Positions 1 to 10,680 are shown, counted from the stretch's first letter. The stretch is DNA of 64,000 nucleotides from Limnephilus marmoratus (GCA_917880885.1 OU862910.1:49963285-50027284), one strand, 5' to 3'. The notes: a model not told the origin generated them from the sequence alone. Numbers and translations: made by a program.

Positions 1-379
1 TTGATAAATTGTCGAAGATCGCCTCAATAGTACATTATTTTCCATTTTATTCAATTACCTTTATTTCTCTGTTATACATTAATTACGTGAGCTCAAAAGG
101 GAGGGGGGTCCATCAAAATCTCACGCTACTTGAAAAGAATATACGAAGTGGCCCAAATTTATCTTACCAAGTGGGGGGTCTAGATTGGAAAAACAACTGC
201 TTACGTAATTAATGTATGCCCGTAACGTTAAAACTTCCGATACGTGAAAGCTCTCAAAAAATATCTAGGTAGTATTCCGAATTTCTTATATTTTATAACA
301 TATTTTCCTTGAACACTTTATGTTTTTAAGTTTTAAAAAAATTGTATGTTTTTTTAAGATAATATCTATACACTAAACT

Positions 380-710
380 TGCTGGGCCGAAACAGTGATG
401 AATTTCCCTCGATCAAAAAAATCGCAAAATAAGCTCCGAAAATTATAAAAACACATTTTGTCCTATTATTTAACGTTATGGGTATGAAAGTTTAAGTTAT
501 GAGTATGAAAAAATTCACAATGTTTCTTTTGCCTTTAGATTTTTGTTCTATGTTAAACGAGTCGTGTTTAATTAAAAAAATTCACAATTTTCGGTTAATT
601 TTTATGTTTTTTTTTAACATTAGCACGCTTCCTCTAACATTCGTTTTTACAAATCTCCTTTCCAAACCACCTTCTTCTTTTTCTTTGAACACTTACTGCG
701 GAGTCTTAAT
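380..710 (-). repeat. LINE family H 3' end fragment
   Basis: Read on the minus strand this matches the 3' part of a LINE seen at 44590-45425, 28414-29245 and 58880-59195. Shared words include the complements of ACACGACTCGTTTAA and TTTTTCTATCGA. Only the end of the coding region and the 3' UTR survive. The small plus-strand frame at 499-714 lies inside this repeat and is not a gene. Confidence 0.6.
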
Positions 711-1290
711 ATAAAAAAATCCCACCCATAAATTAATTAAAATTATATCTTTTAGGTAAATCATAAAAAATTGCCGCCAAAAAATAAAATGTCTTCAAAT
801 AATTCAAATATATTTATCATTAACTATTTCTCAACTGAATTGAATTATCATTTATTTTAAATAACTAAAATCACTCATAATGTGTACATAATAATTATAC
901 CAGATTCCCCCAGATCTGTCAGCGATTGTTCCGAAAGCACATGGATTTACGTCGTTAACCTAAATTGTTAACCGTGTCAAGATTTACAAGTTACAGCTGG
1001 GTATAATTAATTCTGCTTTAATTAAAAACAACTTGCCTAACTTTTGATTGGATGGGTAAATTCGGCTTTGCATTGTCTCGTATTAAAGGCGAAAATTTAC
1101 AACCGCGAAAGCGCGAAGCAAGAAGTGTTGAGGAAGAAGGTTCACCATTTACCATGCTTATTCCATATGTCGTTACCTGTCGATATCCTACAATATATTG
1201 ATGACTGATGAAACTCCAACTTCCTTCCTGTCTTTAGAGCATATTCCTAAAAATATCAGTTCTTCCTGATATAACACCAGTCACACCGGG
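711..1290. other. AT-rich sequence without recognised feature
   Basis: Mostly A/T tracts with a few mixed stretches (about 1020-1200). No splice-bounded coding stretch, RNA gene or repeat match inside the window was found. Confidence 0.4.
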
Positions 1291-1476
1291 ACAGAAGTTG
1301 ACCTCCATGAGTCGAATCGAATCGAGACGCATCCAGAGGGTTCGGATCCCGACATGCTCAAATAAGTTCGTTTTGCTAATTATTCTGTATTATTTCACAT
1401 TTTATTATTTTAGTAGTAATAGTATTTATAGAAAAATGAAACAATACAACTTTGTATAAACCACTTATATAATGCG

Positions 1477-1522
1477 TAAATCCTACCGGTTTCGGAACAA
1501 ACGTTCCTTCTTCAGGGAAAGC
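1477..1522 (-). ncRNA. Hammerhead-like motif, mirror copy in left arm
   Basis: The complement of the motif at 1771-1816: the core lies at 1509-1515 on the minus strand, with the same stem II and the same ACCGGT stem III. It exists because the element is an inverted repeat. Confidence 0.55.
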
Positions 1523-1770
1523 TTATACTAATTTGACAGTTTTGAACAATGTTTTAATTCTATATTTAACTGTCAAATTTTTATACATTTTAGCTTTTGT
1601 GGCTGTACTTGCCAATTTTATATTTTTGAATGCGGCTATCACTTTGTGGTTATCCATTATAGAAAAATGAAACAATACAACTTTGTATAAACCACTTATA
1701 TAATGCGTACAAAAATTTGACAGTTAAATATAGAATTAAAACATTGTTCAAAACTGTCAAATTAGTATAA

Positions 1771-1816
1771 GCTTTCCCTGAAGAAGGAACGTTTGTTCCG
1801 AAACCGGTAGGATTTA
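1771..1816 (+). ncRNA. Hammerhead ribozyme-like motif (palindrome at 1.4-1.9 kb)
   Basis: The core CTGAAGA is at 1778-1784; position 7 of the hammerhead core tolerates any base. Stem II is GGAAC at 1786-1790 with GTTCC at 1795-1799, then GAAA at 1800-1803. Stem III is the self-complementary ACCGGT (1803-1808), the cleavage-site base is A1809, and stem I is TCC (1775-1777) with GGA (1810-1812). One extra A sits between the core and stem II compared with the textbook fold. A mirror copy lies on the minus strand at 1477-1522. Such tiny stem III motifs are known to act as dimers. Activity is inferred, not shown. Confidence 0.6.
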
Positions 1817-2113
1817 CGCAATAAGTGGTTTATACAAAGTTGTATTGTTTCATTTTTCTATAATGGATAACCACAAAGTGATAGCTACATTCAAAAATAT
1901 AATAGTATTTATATTTGCGGCACAGTCTAAAATGGAAGTGATAGAATCTCTGTATCGCCCTGGGAAAGACAACCATTCGGAATCGAAACAATGCTTGAAA
2001 TGGCTTTCGGCATGATCAGATCTGAAATTCTTCCCAACCTACATCTTTGCCACTGCCTTTAATCACACAATATACCTCATTTGGAGATGCCATAGATAAT
2101 TCATAATTTATCA

Positions 2114-2554
2114 TTGGGACTCTACTGCGGTATTCAAATCAAAGACCACTTCTGGTTGGGTGGCACACAAAAAAACGAAACACATTTCAAAAACAATTAT
2201 CAATTATTATTAGCTGAAAAAAATTTATACAAAGGAAGGCATAATATTCCATACTTTTATCAAAGTCTCAAAATTCTTTCAGTGAGAGCAATTATGTGGT
2301 ACAAAATTATATTTCAGCACATAAATAACCCTTTATATATAAACAGGCTGGAACATAACCATAACACTCGTTTTAACTTTAATGAAGGACTAATTGTACC
2401 TAAACATACAAATAAATATGGACAAAGAACGTTAAATTACATGATTCCCAGTTGTTTAAATATGCTTCCAGCTGAAATTAAAAACTGTGCCCAAAACAAA
2501 CAATTGGTGAACTTACTGAAGACTTGGCTTACGGAAAGAATTAATTTATATTAG
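2114..2554 (+). pseudogene. LINE reverse transcriptase C-terminal fragment
   Basis: An open frame of 146 codons ends in TAG. The block with NTRFNFNEGLIVPKHTN, YGQRT, then MLPAEIKN follows the pattern N(T)R..L..P...N.YGQRS..Y..P..WN.LP..I found at the C-terminus of many CR1/jockey-type LINE reverse transcriptases. The polymerase core is missing, so this is a 5'-truncated copy. The first ATG is only the first in the open stretch, not a real start. AT-rich tail sequence with repeated AAGTATATTTCTG follows. Confidence 0.6.
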
Positions 2555-2793
2555 CTTACAATAACATATTACTTATTCTAAAGACTTTAAAATTGTTATT
2601 CATGTTTTTCATAATTTTTCTTTTATCTAAGTATATTTCTGCAAAAAAAAATTATTTTATTTTATATCTATAAAATTGTAAAAATGTATCTAAGTATATT
2701 TCTGTAAAAAAATTAATTTAATTTTATATCTTAAATTGTAAAAATGTAACTATTAAATCACTATAATAAGATCTTTAATGTAAAGAACCCGTT

Positions 2794-3780
2794 AAGCGGG
2801 GTCCAGAGCTCGTCATTTGTCACAACAAGTCAATGAATTTATCAAGTTTGTCAATAAATATTCTCAACTTTTGTTGTTTCGAGTTTAGTTGTGCTTTCCA
2901 TGTTCGACGGAAAACATTTCCCAAACACTCCATCCCGGGTGAAGCGGGAAGGCAGGCGGGGGGGGGGGGGGGATTCATTTTTTGACAGATGCCGCGCAAT
3001 GCGGTCGTGTGGGGAGAATTAACGGAACGGCCGACTTTTGTGGTTATGTGCAATGAGCGGGCATATTCACGAGTTTAAAATATTATTATACTACGTATAA
3101 TATTATAATAAATATATTTGATAATAAAATTATAATATAATATCAAATATTTATAATTATTCTGTTTTTGACGTAAATATTTACGCACTCTAAATTCGTA
3201 ACTTTAGGTCGTGCCGTAATCGATATTAGTCAGAAATCTTTCCTGATTATTCAAGTTGGCATGGTGAACACAATTTGACAAGTAGTACCTACATAACATA
3301 ATAATAAAGTACATAATAACAATGTATGTTCAATGTTCCCGCGCGGCGCGGAGAATATTTCAGGCGTTTCTCGATACCGAATAATTATGTTAATATTTGT
3401 TACTATATTATAATTATATTATCAAATATATTTATTATAATATTATACGTAAGTATAATAATATTTTAAACTCGTGATTATTTAAGCTCGCTCATTATAC
3501 ATTACACATAACCTCAAAAAGTCGTTCGGTTTGTTCTTCCATAAATACGACCACACCGCGCGGCTCCTGTCAATTAAATGAATTATACCCCCCCGCCGGC
3601 TCCCGCCTGCTTCCCGTTTCACCCGGGATGAAGTGTTTTGGAAATGTTTTCCGTCGAACACGGGAAGCACAACTAAACTCGAAACATTGACAAGCTTGAT
3701 AAAATCATTGACTTGTTGTGAGACTGTCAATGATTTTATCAAGACAAATTGAGACAAATGACGAGCTCTGGACCCCGCTT
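2794..3780. mobile_element. DNA element with ~380-bp inverted arms
   Basis: AAGCGGGGTCCAGAGCTCG starts at 2794 and its complement ends at 3780. The inverted match continues inward through GTTTCGAGTTTAGTTGTG, ACGGAAAACATTTCC and an AT-rich inner part (about 3065-3175 against 3395-3478). The centre (about 3180-3390) is unique and has no coding frame. A 15-nt poly-G run sits at about 2958-2972. Frames of 77, 101 and 63 codons here are accidental. The class is uncertain: foldback, or a non-autonomous TIR transposon. Confidence 0.7.
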
Positions 3781-3853
3781 TAGACAAACTACTAAAAAGT
3801 AGTTTATCGGGACTTTTTGTCTTATATTTGTAAAATGTATAAAATATAATAAT

Positions 3854-3878
3854 TTAAAAAAAAAAAAAAAAAAAAAAA
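3854..3878. repeat. Poly-A run
   Basis: About 22 adenines follow the long-inverted-repeat element and precede the minisatellite. Confidence 0.9.
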
Positions 3879-3887
3879 GTATTCTTG

Positions 3888-4275
3888 ATACAAATTTGTT
3901 TAGAATTGCATTGCATACGTTTTGGATCACTCACGCCTAAATGTGTTTAGAATTATGTGTTTGATCGCACAAGCGCAAATTTGTTTAGAAATATATTATA
4001 CTCTGTTCTGGATCACACACGCCCAAATTTGTTCAGAATTTCGCTGTTTTTGATCGCACAAACGCAAATGTGTTTAGAATTATGAACTGTGTTCTGGATC
4101 ACACACGCTCAAATTATTTCTCTGTTTTTGATCGCACAAACGCAAATTTGTTTAGAATTATGCACTCTGTTCTGGATCACACACGCTCAAAGTTGTTCAG
4201 AATTTCTCTGTTTTTGATCGCACATTGTACACAAATTTGTTTAGAATAACTCTGTTCTTGATCGCACATGCACAT
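3888..4275. repeat. Degenerate minisatellite
   Basis: Alternating blocks CAAATTTGTTTAGAATT and TCTGTTTTTGATCGCACA or TCTGGATCACACACGC recur about nine times with varying spacing. This looks like an array of roughly 45-50-bp half-units grouped in pairs. No coding potential. Confidence 0.75.
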
Positions 4276-4868
4276 TTTATAAATTAGTCAGTGTAATGTA
4301 GTAATATTAGATATTCACCTCGAAGTCCACATCGCTGCAGTATTATAAATCCATCATTAATTCATTACTCAATATCTCCTATTGCGCAAATTTCACGACC
4401 AATGTGTGCCGTTTACCTCCGCTGCGTTGCACAATTCATTCAACAAACTGTTGAATATGTATACCACAAAACAATAAATTGTTATTAAGTCTTGATTTAA
4501 TAATTTTTAATACATGTTTCTAATCTTCGGGATGCCTTCCGGTGCGACCGGTTTCAACTTCAACTTTCCAAACTCCCATATTATGCATTAAATTGAACTA
4601 CAAATTTTAATTAAAAAAAACCTTAGGTGGTTTGTAGTAATATGTGTGTTCCATATTTATACTGTATTATTAAGTTACAATATTGCAAAACAGTCCATCC
4701 AATTACGAATATGTTCGCAGCCTAGTTTATCTGAATCCAACGTTACTTCGCAACAAAAAGAAAGGTTATAATTTGTGTTGTTTTTCTACATTATGTAAAA
4801 TACTTCTATTTACTTGGATACTTTTGATGTAATGTATCTACTACTGATGTCTAGCAATTATTTTTTTT
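4276..4868. other. No recognised feature
   Basis: AT-rich sequence with no repeat match inside the window and no credible coding exon. Confidence 0.4.
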
Positions 4869-4869
4869 T

Positions 4870-4950
4870 TTTAAATACTAATTTCGGTTGTGATTCCATC
4901 TGTCTGTCTGCAAATTCAGTTCAGTGACCTCTAGAACTACCTACTATTTG
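4870..4950 (+). repeat. Family D fragment
   Basis: ACTAATTTCGGTTGTG followed by TCTGTCTGTCTG and a TTCAGTGACCTCTAGAAC block matches copies at 41628-41765 and 41829-41962 and the insert at 38433-38563. Confidence 0.5.
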
Positions 4951-5255
4951 TCTAGAATGACCTAAAATAATCTATATATAGATCCTTACTAATATATAAT
5001 TTATGTATACGATACTGCTGCCATAGGTCGATCCAAGGTGCCCTTCTTGACAAAATCAAGGAGGATACTGTGCTTCGACTCTTGCCGACAGAATAGCACT
5101 TAATCCTAAAAATGGAAACACCCCAGCACAGGTTCGCCTAGTGAGGTGTTCACAAAACACTACTTATAAGTAATTTACGTACAGTTACCGATCAATAACA
5201 TTTTTCTTATTTTTTATTATACCGAAACTTATTATTTATGTACTTAAATCAATAA

Positions 5256-5581
5256 GGGAGGCGGGAATGGGTACCGCCGCCCCGGGAACCTTTATTGGAT
5301 AACCAACACCTCTGCCATAGGTCACCCCAAGTGGTTCGCTACGTTTGGTGATTTTGCAGGGGTGCCCGGGTTAATGGGATGAGATTTGTCTACGTCTGAT
5401 GACCAGGACACACTGAACCCCAGATTCCTACCCACCCCTTAAACCCTTTTCCTTCCCATAACTTTCCTCTCCTTCCTTTCCCTAACAAAAACCCTCCACG
5501 CAGCATCCCCAAAGATGACATAGGCCCTCAGGGAAATTATTTTCCTCACGGCCTCCTGTGTGGAGCTCATGTAAAAAAAAA
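5256..5581 (+). mobile_element. Family A SINE-like element, copy 1
   Basis: It starts with GGGAGGCGGGAATGGGTACC, contains TGGTGATTTTGCAGGGG and a GGTTAATGGG segment that loosely resemble pol III A and B boxes, and ends in GTGTGGAGCTCATG plus poly-A. Its 3' 100 bp (CCTCCACACAGCATCCC and a CTCAGGG hairpin) are shared with the LINE at 35686-36345, so LINE machinery probably mobilises it. Eight or more copies are in the window. Confidence 0.7.
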
Positions 5582-6199
5582 ATAAGAATAGAAATAGAAA
5601 TAGAAATAAATAAAATTAAAAAATTAAAATTTGCCTAATCCGAAAATATAAGCCGTCAAAATGTAAAAGTTTGCGGCCGGCCGAAAAGGTTGTGACGTCA
5701 CGGCGCACACGCGGTGCTGCAGCACTGCCATTCCAATTATGAATTGTACTGAATCGTATATCGTGTGACGTCATTGAGTCACAATTGCATGTGTTTTATC
5801 CGAGTTCACTTTGAAAGTTAATAACTCCGTCATTTTTGGAGATATCGAAAGACTAATTTTACTGTCGTTATTAACTCTTAAATGAGTATGATGCATTTTC
5901 ATCAAAGTAAAAATAAAAATTAGAAAATGACCTCAATCAAACTATCCTGTGATTTTTCACGGATTTGCACTAAGTAGTATATTTTATAAAAAGTGTGATT
6001 GTGGGCTTTCTTGTGGGCCAATGGAACATTAATTAAAATCTGACTGTGTTGTATCTGGCGTCATGAAATTTGCATTACTTTTATTTCTGGAATTTGTTGG
6101 TTGAGACAACTGTTTTCAAAGTTATTTCCATCATGAGTTATGTAGCTTTGAAATATTTATTTAATGAAATATGCGATTTTTACGTTTTTTCAATTATTT
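5582..6199. other. No recognised gene; two CRE-like palindromes
   Basis: Contains short AGAAAT repeats after the poly-A, and TGACGTCA at 5692-5699 with TGACGTCAT at 5765-5773. Nothing else identifiable. Confidence 0.4.
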
Positions 6200-6641
6200 T
6201 TTTTTTTTACTTTAGCTCCATGTGGGAGGTCCTGAGGAAAAAATCCCTCAGGGCTTATGTCATCTTTGGGGATGCTATGTGGAGGGTCTTTTTAGGGAAA
6301 GGAATGACATGAAGTTCTGGGAAGGAAAAAGGTATCAGGGGTTGGTAGGAATTTCGGGGTCAGTATGGCCAGAAGTGATGACCAATGAATCCATCACTCC
6401 CACTGCGGTGCAAATTGATGAATCGAGAGCCCGGCTGGAGACGTCAAAAGATCTCTTTCAACTAGTCTCTCCCGATCCGCCCTGCCACGCAGTCGGTGGG
6501 TAGACGCATCCGCCGCCAAGACCTAGACAAACCCCACCCCATGAACCCTTGCACCTCCACTAAGCCACCAAAGGTAGCGAATCACTTGGGATGACCTATG
6601 GCAGGGGTGTTGGTTATCCAATAAATGGTTCCCGGCGGCGA
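6200..6641 (-). mobile_element. Family A SINE-like element, copy 2 (long form)
   Basis: Read on the minus strand it starts near GGAACCATTTATTGGATAACC and ends in a poly-T stretch at 6200-6212. It includes the internal segment with GGCAGGGCGGATCGGGAG that is missing from the shorter copies at 5256 and 49553. The frames of 80 and 93 codons here belong to the repeat. Confidence 0.7.
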
Positions 6642-7350
6642 TTTTTTCAGTTTTTAAAAAAAGTAGCGTAACTAATTTGTAGAGCTAGCGAACTTAAAAG
6701 TGTACATTTAAAAAAAAAGTTTTTTTCATTTTGTACCCTTTTAAAAAAATGACTAGCTGGCTTGTAGCTTTTCCCGCCAATATCAGAAGAGTACCGAGTA
6801 CAGAAGGGTACCTCTTGTTTGCTAAACTGTAATCATACCTTTATTTTGATAATAGTAATTGGTTTATTCATTGTTTTTGGTAAAAATGTTGTACAATTTG
6901 ATAGGTCTTAATAATAATTTTATCTGCAGAGTCCTTCATAATCATAATATATTATTAATTTCGCATAAATATAACAAACGGATCTTATCTACCAGCTTGT
7001 TTATTTATTATTACGTCCAAAGGTATATTATTTCATAAAATGTTATTATTTTCTTAGTTACTTTGTACGTTCATAAAACAATAGTAATTATAGCTACGAA
7101 TTGTTTTTAATTTGAATGACAGATTAACATGTTTTAGATGTCCAATAAGTAGAGCACGAATTAAACATAATATTTTCTTTTTTCTGTGCCAGTATGTACC
7201 ATACAGCTATGTGTGTATGTACTGTGAAGTGATTCAAGTTCAACAAACCTTTAAATTTAAAAATTGTAACTGATGGCTATCATACCAGACAAATGATAAA
7301 ATTGGAATCAAAATTATTTTATTGAGGAATATTTTTTTAATGTGTATTTC
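6642..7350. other. AT-rich, no recognised feature
   Basis: No repeat pair inside the window and no coding exon found. Confidence 0.4.
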
Positions 7351-7400
7351 TTTTTCGTTATTTGTTTTTGGGGTGTTATGCCGTGTTGCGCTACCTCCTT

Positions 7401-7450
7401 CTTTAGCCAACGTTTCGGACATCGTTGCAGTGTCCATCGTCAGGGCAGAT
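7401..7450 (-). ncRNA. Hammerhead-like motif, mirror copy
   Basis: Minus-strand partner of the motif at 7481-7530. The core CTGACGA lies at 7437-7443 (complement); stems II and III are identical. Confidence 0.55.
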
Positions 7451-7480
7451 CCGGCAGATCCGGTAGATGTGATCCGACGG

Positions 7481-7530
7481 ATCTGCCCTGATGATGGACA
7501 CTGCAACGATGTCCGAAACGTTGGCTAAAG
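7481..7530 (+). ncRNA. Hammerhead ribozyme-like motif
   Basis: The core CTGATGA is at 7488-7494, stem II GGACA (7496-7500) with TGTCC (7510-7514), and GAAA at 7515-7518. Stem III is the self-complementary ACGT (7518-7521), the cleavage-site base is T7522, and stem I pairs GCC (7485-7487) with GGC (7523-7525). The mirror copy at 7401-7450 on the minus strand has CTGACGA, changed only at the free position 7. One extra base lies between core and stem II, as in the other copies. Confidence 0.6.
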
Positions 7531-7953
7531 AAGGAGGTAGCGCAACAAGGCATAACACCCCAAAAACAAATAACGAAAAAACTTTTGGCCGTGAAAATCT
7601 TAAAACTTATCTGTATTTCTTTTGTTTAAATGTTTGAGAGATGTCATAATTTTTCAAGTTTACTGACATTCGAAAGGTAAATTTATTATTTTGAAAGGCA
7701 ATGATCCCAAGGCAGATATTTTATTTCCTTCAAAAATCACACATTCGAAATACACCGTGGTTTTTTACGGATCTGCGGTAGATTTAATTATAAAATCGTT
7801 CAATTTTTACTAACTTGACAGTAGTTTTTTTTGTGTTGTGATTGAAATTTCAGTGAAAAATTTCTAGTTTTTGATATTTGAGTAATGTTAGGATGGTGCA
7901 TTATTTTCACAGTTTAAAAAAATTACTGACATGAAATTTCAAGGCTTTTGTAA

Positions 7954-8527
7954 TGAAAACTTCTTTAGCACCGTTGTGATTGAAGCTGAATGAAACATAA
8001 AATAGCGACACTAAAAAGAGACAAACACATATATCCATAGGATTTAGCCTGAGTGAGAATGCGATAGTATAATCGGTCTCCGTTTTGTGTGGAGCTTTGT
8101 GCCCCCCCCCCCCCCCCCCACTCTTACATGTCTACTTTAGTTTTCACTTGTACCGCGTATGAATTGCACACTTTTGTGTTTTGAAGTGAAACTTATTTAG
8201 CACCCTTTTGATTTTAAACTTGATGAAACGGAAAAGACACTAAAATGAGACAAACACACGTCTATAGGATTTAGCCTACGAGAGAATGAGATAGAATGAA
8301 ACCTTTCCGCATCGACCGCTTTGATTATGAGCTCACTTTTCAACGCTCCTATTGGTTGATATTATATGGTAAATGTTAGACTTTTAACTCGTGTGCACTG
8401 TACTCGATTTTTTAAAGTGAAACTTCTTTAGCACCGTTGTGATTTTAAACTCGATGAAACGGAAACGACAATAAAAAGAGAAACACGTACGTCTATATGA
8501 TTTAGCCTGCGAGAGAAGAGAGAATGA
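7954..8527 (+). repeat. Family B array, three units
   Basis: Units start at about 7954, 8185 and 8416 with GAAACTTCTTTAGCACCG or variants. They contain GACACTAAAAAGAGACAAAC, then GGATTTAGCCTGCGAGAGA. The period is about 230 bp. A poly-C run at about 8102-8119 lies in unit 1. The same unit occurs alone at 14438-14765 and as three units at 47768-48560. Confidence 0.75.
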
Positions 8528-9544
8528 GTTTTTTTTTATTTAATTGTAAATTATGGAAAGTAATTATAGACAATAATATGTTACATATCTTACATTGACA
8601 GTTTTAAATTACCCAGTTAGTAGAGAAATAATTATTTATGCATTAAACCGCTTACTCGTTAATACGGAAAACTTTTTATCCAAACAGTTAGATTTAGCTT
8701 TATTATTACGAAAAGTGAGTATTTATGTCGGGAGAGACCAAAAAATATGCATTTAACATTTTAATTTTGTTAAAATTAATTCACTCGCGCTGCAACGCCA
8801 TGTTTATTCCTCGTTTTTATTTTAACATTTCATTAATGCTACCAATCATAGAAAAAACATTTTTGCGTACAACAAAGTGAATGCATCATTGACAAGTTTG
8901 TACCTGTATTTATAACAGTAAAACATGGAAAGAAATGTATTAAAATAATTACACAAACCCGCTAGACAAACCCTGCTTTGTCAACAAACCATTCAAAACC
9001 TGGGATGTTTTTTAAAAGTATGATGAAAAGCGAGTTTATTTTAGAGAATTTATTTTATAAGATTGGTACTTTCGACAAATGTCATATTTGATTGTCTATT
9101 AGTTAAAAAAGGAACATTCCGTATTATCCGTGCATCAAACTTCGACAACACGAACGTTCCGTATTATCCGTGAGGTGGACTATGCATATTTACCCGATCG
9201 GTATCAATGTGATCCGAGTCAGTATTTTCTCAGATGATCAGCAATATCAGCACCCGGTTGGAGTTCCGAGTTATTGTGATGCCGAATGGTCAGTTACAAG
9301 ACGAGACGGTGCCAATACGAAAGTTGATAGATTGCATCAGAGAGGACTCGTTGCCATTGCACGTGAGATAAGGAGGTCGCTTTCTCGCAAATGATAAGAG
9401 TACGAAAATCCAACAATCACTATTTGTAATTATTATAAGGACAATTTTTATTGTTCATGTTACTTAGTAGGTACCTACTCATCACTCGTAGCATTCTGTC
9501 TGATAAAGATATATCGCTCCTTTACATCTCTATCAACCGGGAAC
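8528..9544. other. AT-rich; short duplication near 9.1 kb
   Basis: CGTTCCGTATTATCCGTG (first copy ACATTCCGTATTATCCGTG) occurs twice between 9113 and 9172, separated by CTTCGACAACACGA. A frame of 74 codons at 9170-9394 has mixed composition but matches no family I know and has no start context or partner exon. I do not call it a gene. Confidence 0.35.
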
Positions 9545-9567
9545 TATTCATTGAATAACCAACACTT

Positions 9568-9870
9568 TCCATTCAATTCAATATATTCATTTTAAAAAAA
9601 ATTCAAAATTAAAATTTCAAAGCGTTTTTAAAAGAGAGAAAATATTTAAGATTAGATAAACTGATTTAAACTAACAGCAACAAAGCTTGCCGTCTATAGT
9701 CTATATTGTGCTTCATTGATGTTAAACATATCGATGTTCGAAGTGATTCTAATTTATACACTAACAATACAGCTCTCCCGACTGGTATGACCATTGGCAA
9801 GTTAGTTCTGCAAGCCGGGAGATAAAACAGTCTAAGCTGTCGGTGACGGAGATAACCATCGTCGTAGGTC
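9568..9870 (-). repeat. Family G repeat, copy 1 (retroelement 3' end)
   Basis: On the minus strand it holds GCAGAACTAACTTGCCAATG, GCACAATATAGAC and AATGAATATATTGAATTG in the order seen at 26185-26445 and 37628-37860. The A/T-rich end ATGAATAAATTGAAT marks the likely 3' tail of a retroelement. A short coding-like stretch is open on the minus strand, but I cannot identify its protein. Confidence 0.6.
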
Positions 9871-9884
9871 ACTTCTTTTTTTTT

Positions 9885-10222
9885 ACATGAGCTCCACACA
9901 GGAGACCTTGAGGAAAATAATTTCGCTCAGGGCCTATGTCATCTTTGGAGATGCTTTGTGGAGGGTTTTTTAAGGAAAGGAAGGAGAGGAGAGTTCTGGG
10001 AAGGAAAAGAGTTTAAGGGGTGGGTAGGAATCTGGGGTTCAGTGTGTCCCATTCATCCGCCTCCAAGACCTAGACAAACCTCACCCCATGAACCCGGGCA
10101 CCCCTGCTAAATCACCAAACGTAGCGAACCACTTGGGTGACCTATGGCAGAGGTGTTGGTTATCCAATAAAGGTTCCCGGGGCGGCGGTATCCATTCCCG
10201 CCTCCCAAATTGAGGTTCTTCT
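9885..10222 (-). mobile_element. Family A element, copy 3
   Basis: Short-form copy with a poly-T start at 9877-9887 and end CCATTCCCGCCTCCCAAATT. It abuts copy 4 in the opposite orientation, forming an imperfect inverted pair. Confidence 0.7.
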
Positions 10223-10680
10223 GGACTTCTGTCCTAGGTCACCGAGATTAGATTCGCTACGTTTGGTAACTTTGCAGGAGTGCCCGGGTTCATGGCGGCA
10301 TCTCTGCGACGAATTCGTCTGTCCAGCAGGAAAGGCCGGATCGGGAGATCTTTTGATTTTGTGGTGTATTTTGATCTTGTATCTTAGCGGCGGATGTGCC
10401 TGCCCACCAGCTGCGTGGCGGGCCGTATCGGGACAGGCCGGTTTGGGGAGACCCTTTGACCTCTCCAGCTGGTCTCTCTTGCACCGCAGCGGAAGGGAGG
10501 TATTCCTACATCCGTCACTTCTGGATACACTGACCCCTAGATTCCTACCTATCATTCATACATTTTTCTTTCTCAGAACATCGTCTCCTTCATTTCCTTA
10601 AAAAGACCCTCCACACAACATCCCCAAATATGACAAAGGCCCTGAGGAAAATTATTTTCCTATTGGCCTCCTGTGTGGGT
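10223..10680 (+). mobile_element. Family A element, copy 4 (long form)
   Basis: Contains the long-form interior (GTGGCGGGCCGTATCGGGAC, CTCTTGCACCGCAGCGG) and ends in GGCCTCCTGTGTGGG without poly-A. The overlapping 154-, 131- and 64-codon frames are accidental to this GC-richer repeat. Confidence 0.7.

Larger units (their letters stand above)
1418..1913. mobile_element. Palindromic Penelope-like insertion with 13-bp TSD
   Basis: The 13-mer AATAGTATTTATA occurs at 1418-1430 and again at 1901-1913, bracketing 470 bp that interrupt a SINE. The insert carries long inverted arms (about 1431-1593 against 1692-1862). A third partial copy in the middle (1622-1690) gives an inverted-plus-direct arrangement. 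Each arm carries a hammerhead-like motif. Inverted, truncated 5' ends are typical of Penelope-like retroelements, and no coding region remains. A foldback DNA element is the alternative, but 13-bp target duplications fit retroelement insertion better. Confidence 0.6.
1298..2095 (+). repeat. SINE1 copy, split by an insertion
   Basis: A degenerate tRNA-like head lies at 1300-1360, with a B-box-like GGGTTCGGATCCC at 1338-1350. The SINE body resumes at about 1914-2095, where TCGCCCTGG and CATTCGGAATCGAAACAATG match the body of SINE1 at 26882-27300 and of the inverted copy at 34318-34720. The 470 bp between (1431-1900) are a separate palindromic insertion. The head is more decayed than in the other two copies, so the head assignment is tentative and the body assignment firmer. 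Confidence 0.5.
7351..7581. mobile_element. Penelope-like palindrome with ribozyme motif on each strand
   Basis: A near-perfect inverted repeat runs from TTTTTCGTTATTTG to its complement, with arms of about 110 bp. A short (GGCAGATCC) repeat lies near the centre. The two opposed frames of 88 and 68 codons are products of the palindrome. A diverged single-arm copy is at 53646-53740. Confidence 0.6.

Noticed and set aside
9170..9394. 74-codon frame with less AT-rich composition
   Set aside because: No recognised motif, no splice or promoter context, and the start overlaps a short duplication.
10137..10601. 154-codon plus frame and 131-codon minus frame
   Set aside because: They lie across two family A elements; overlapping frames on both strands arise from the lower stop-codon density of this GC-richer repeat.
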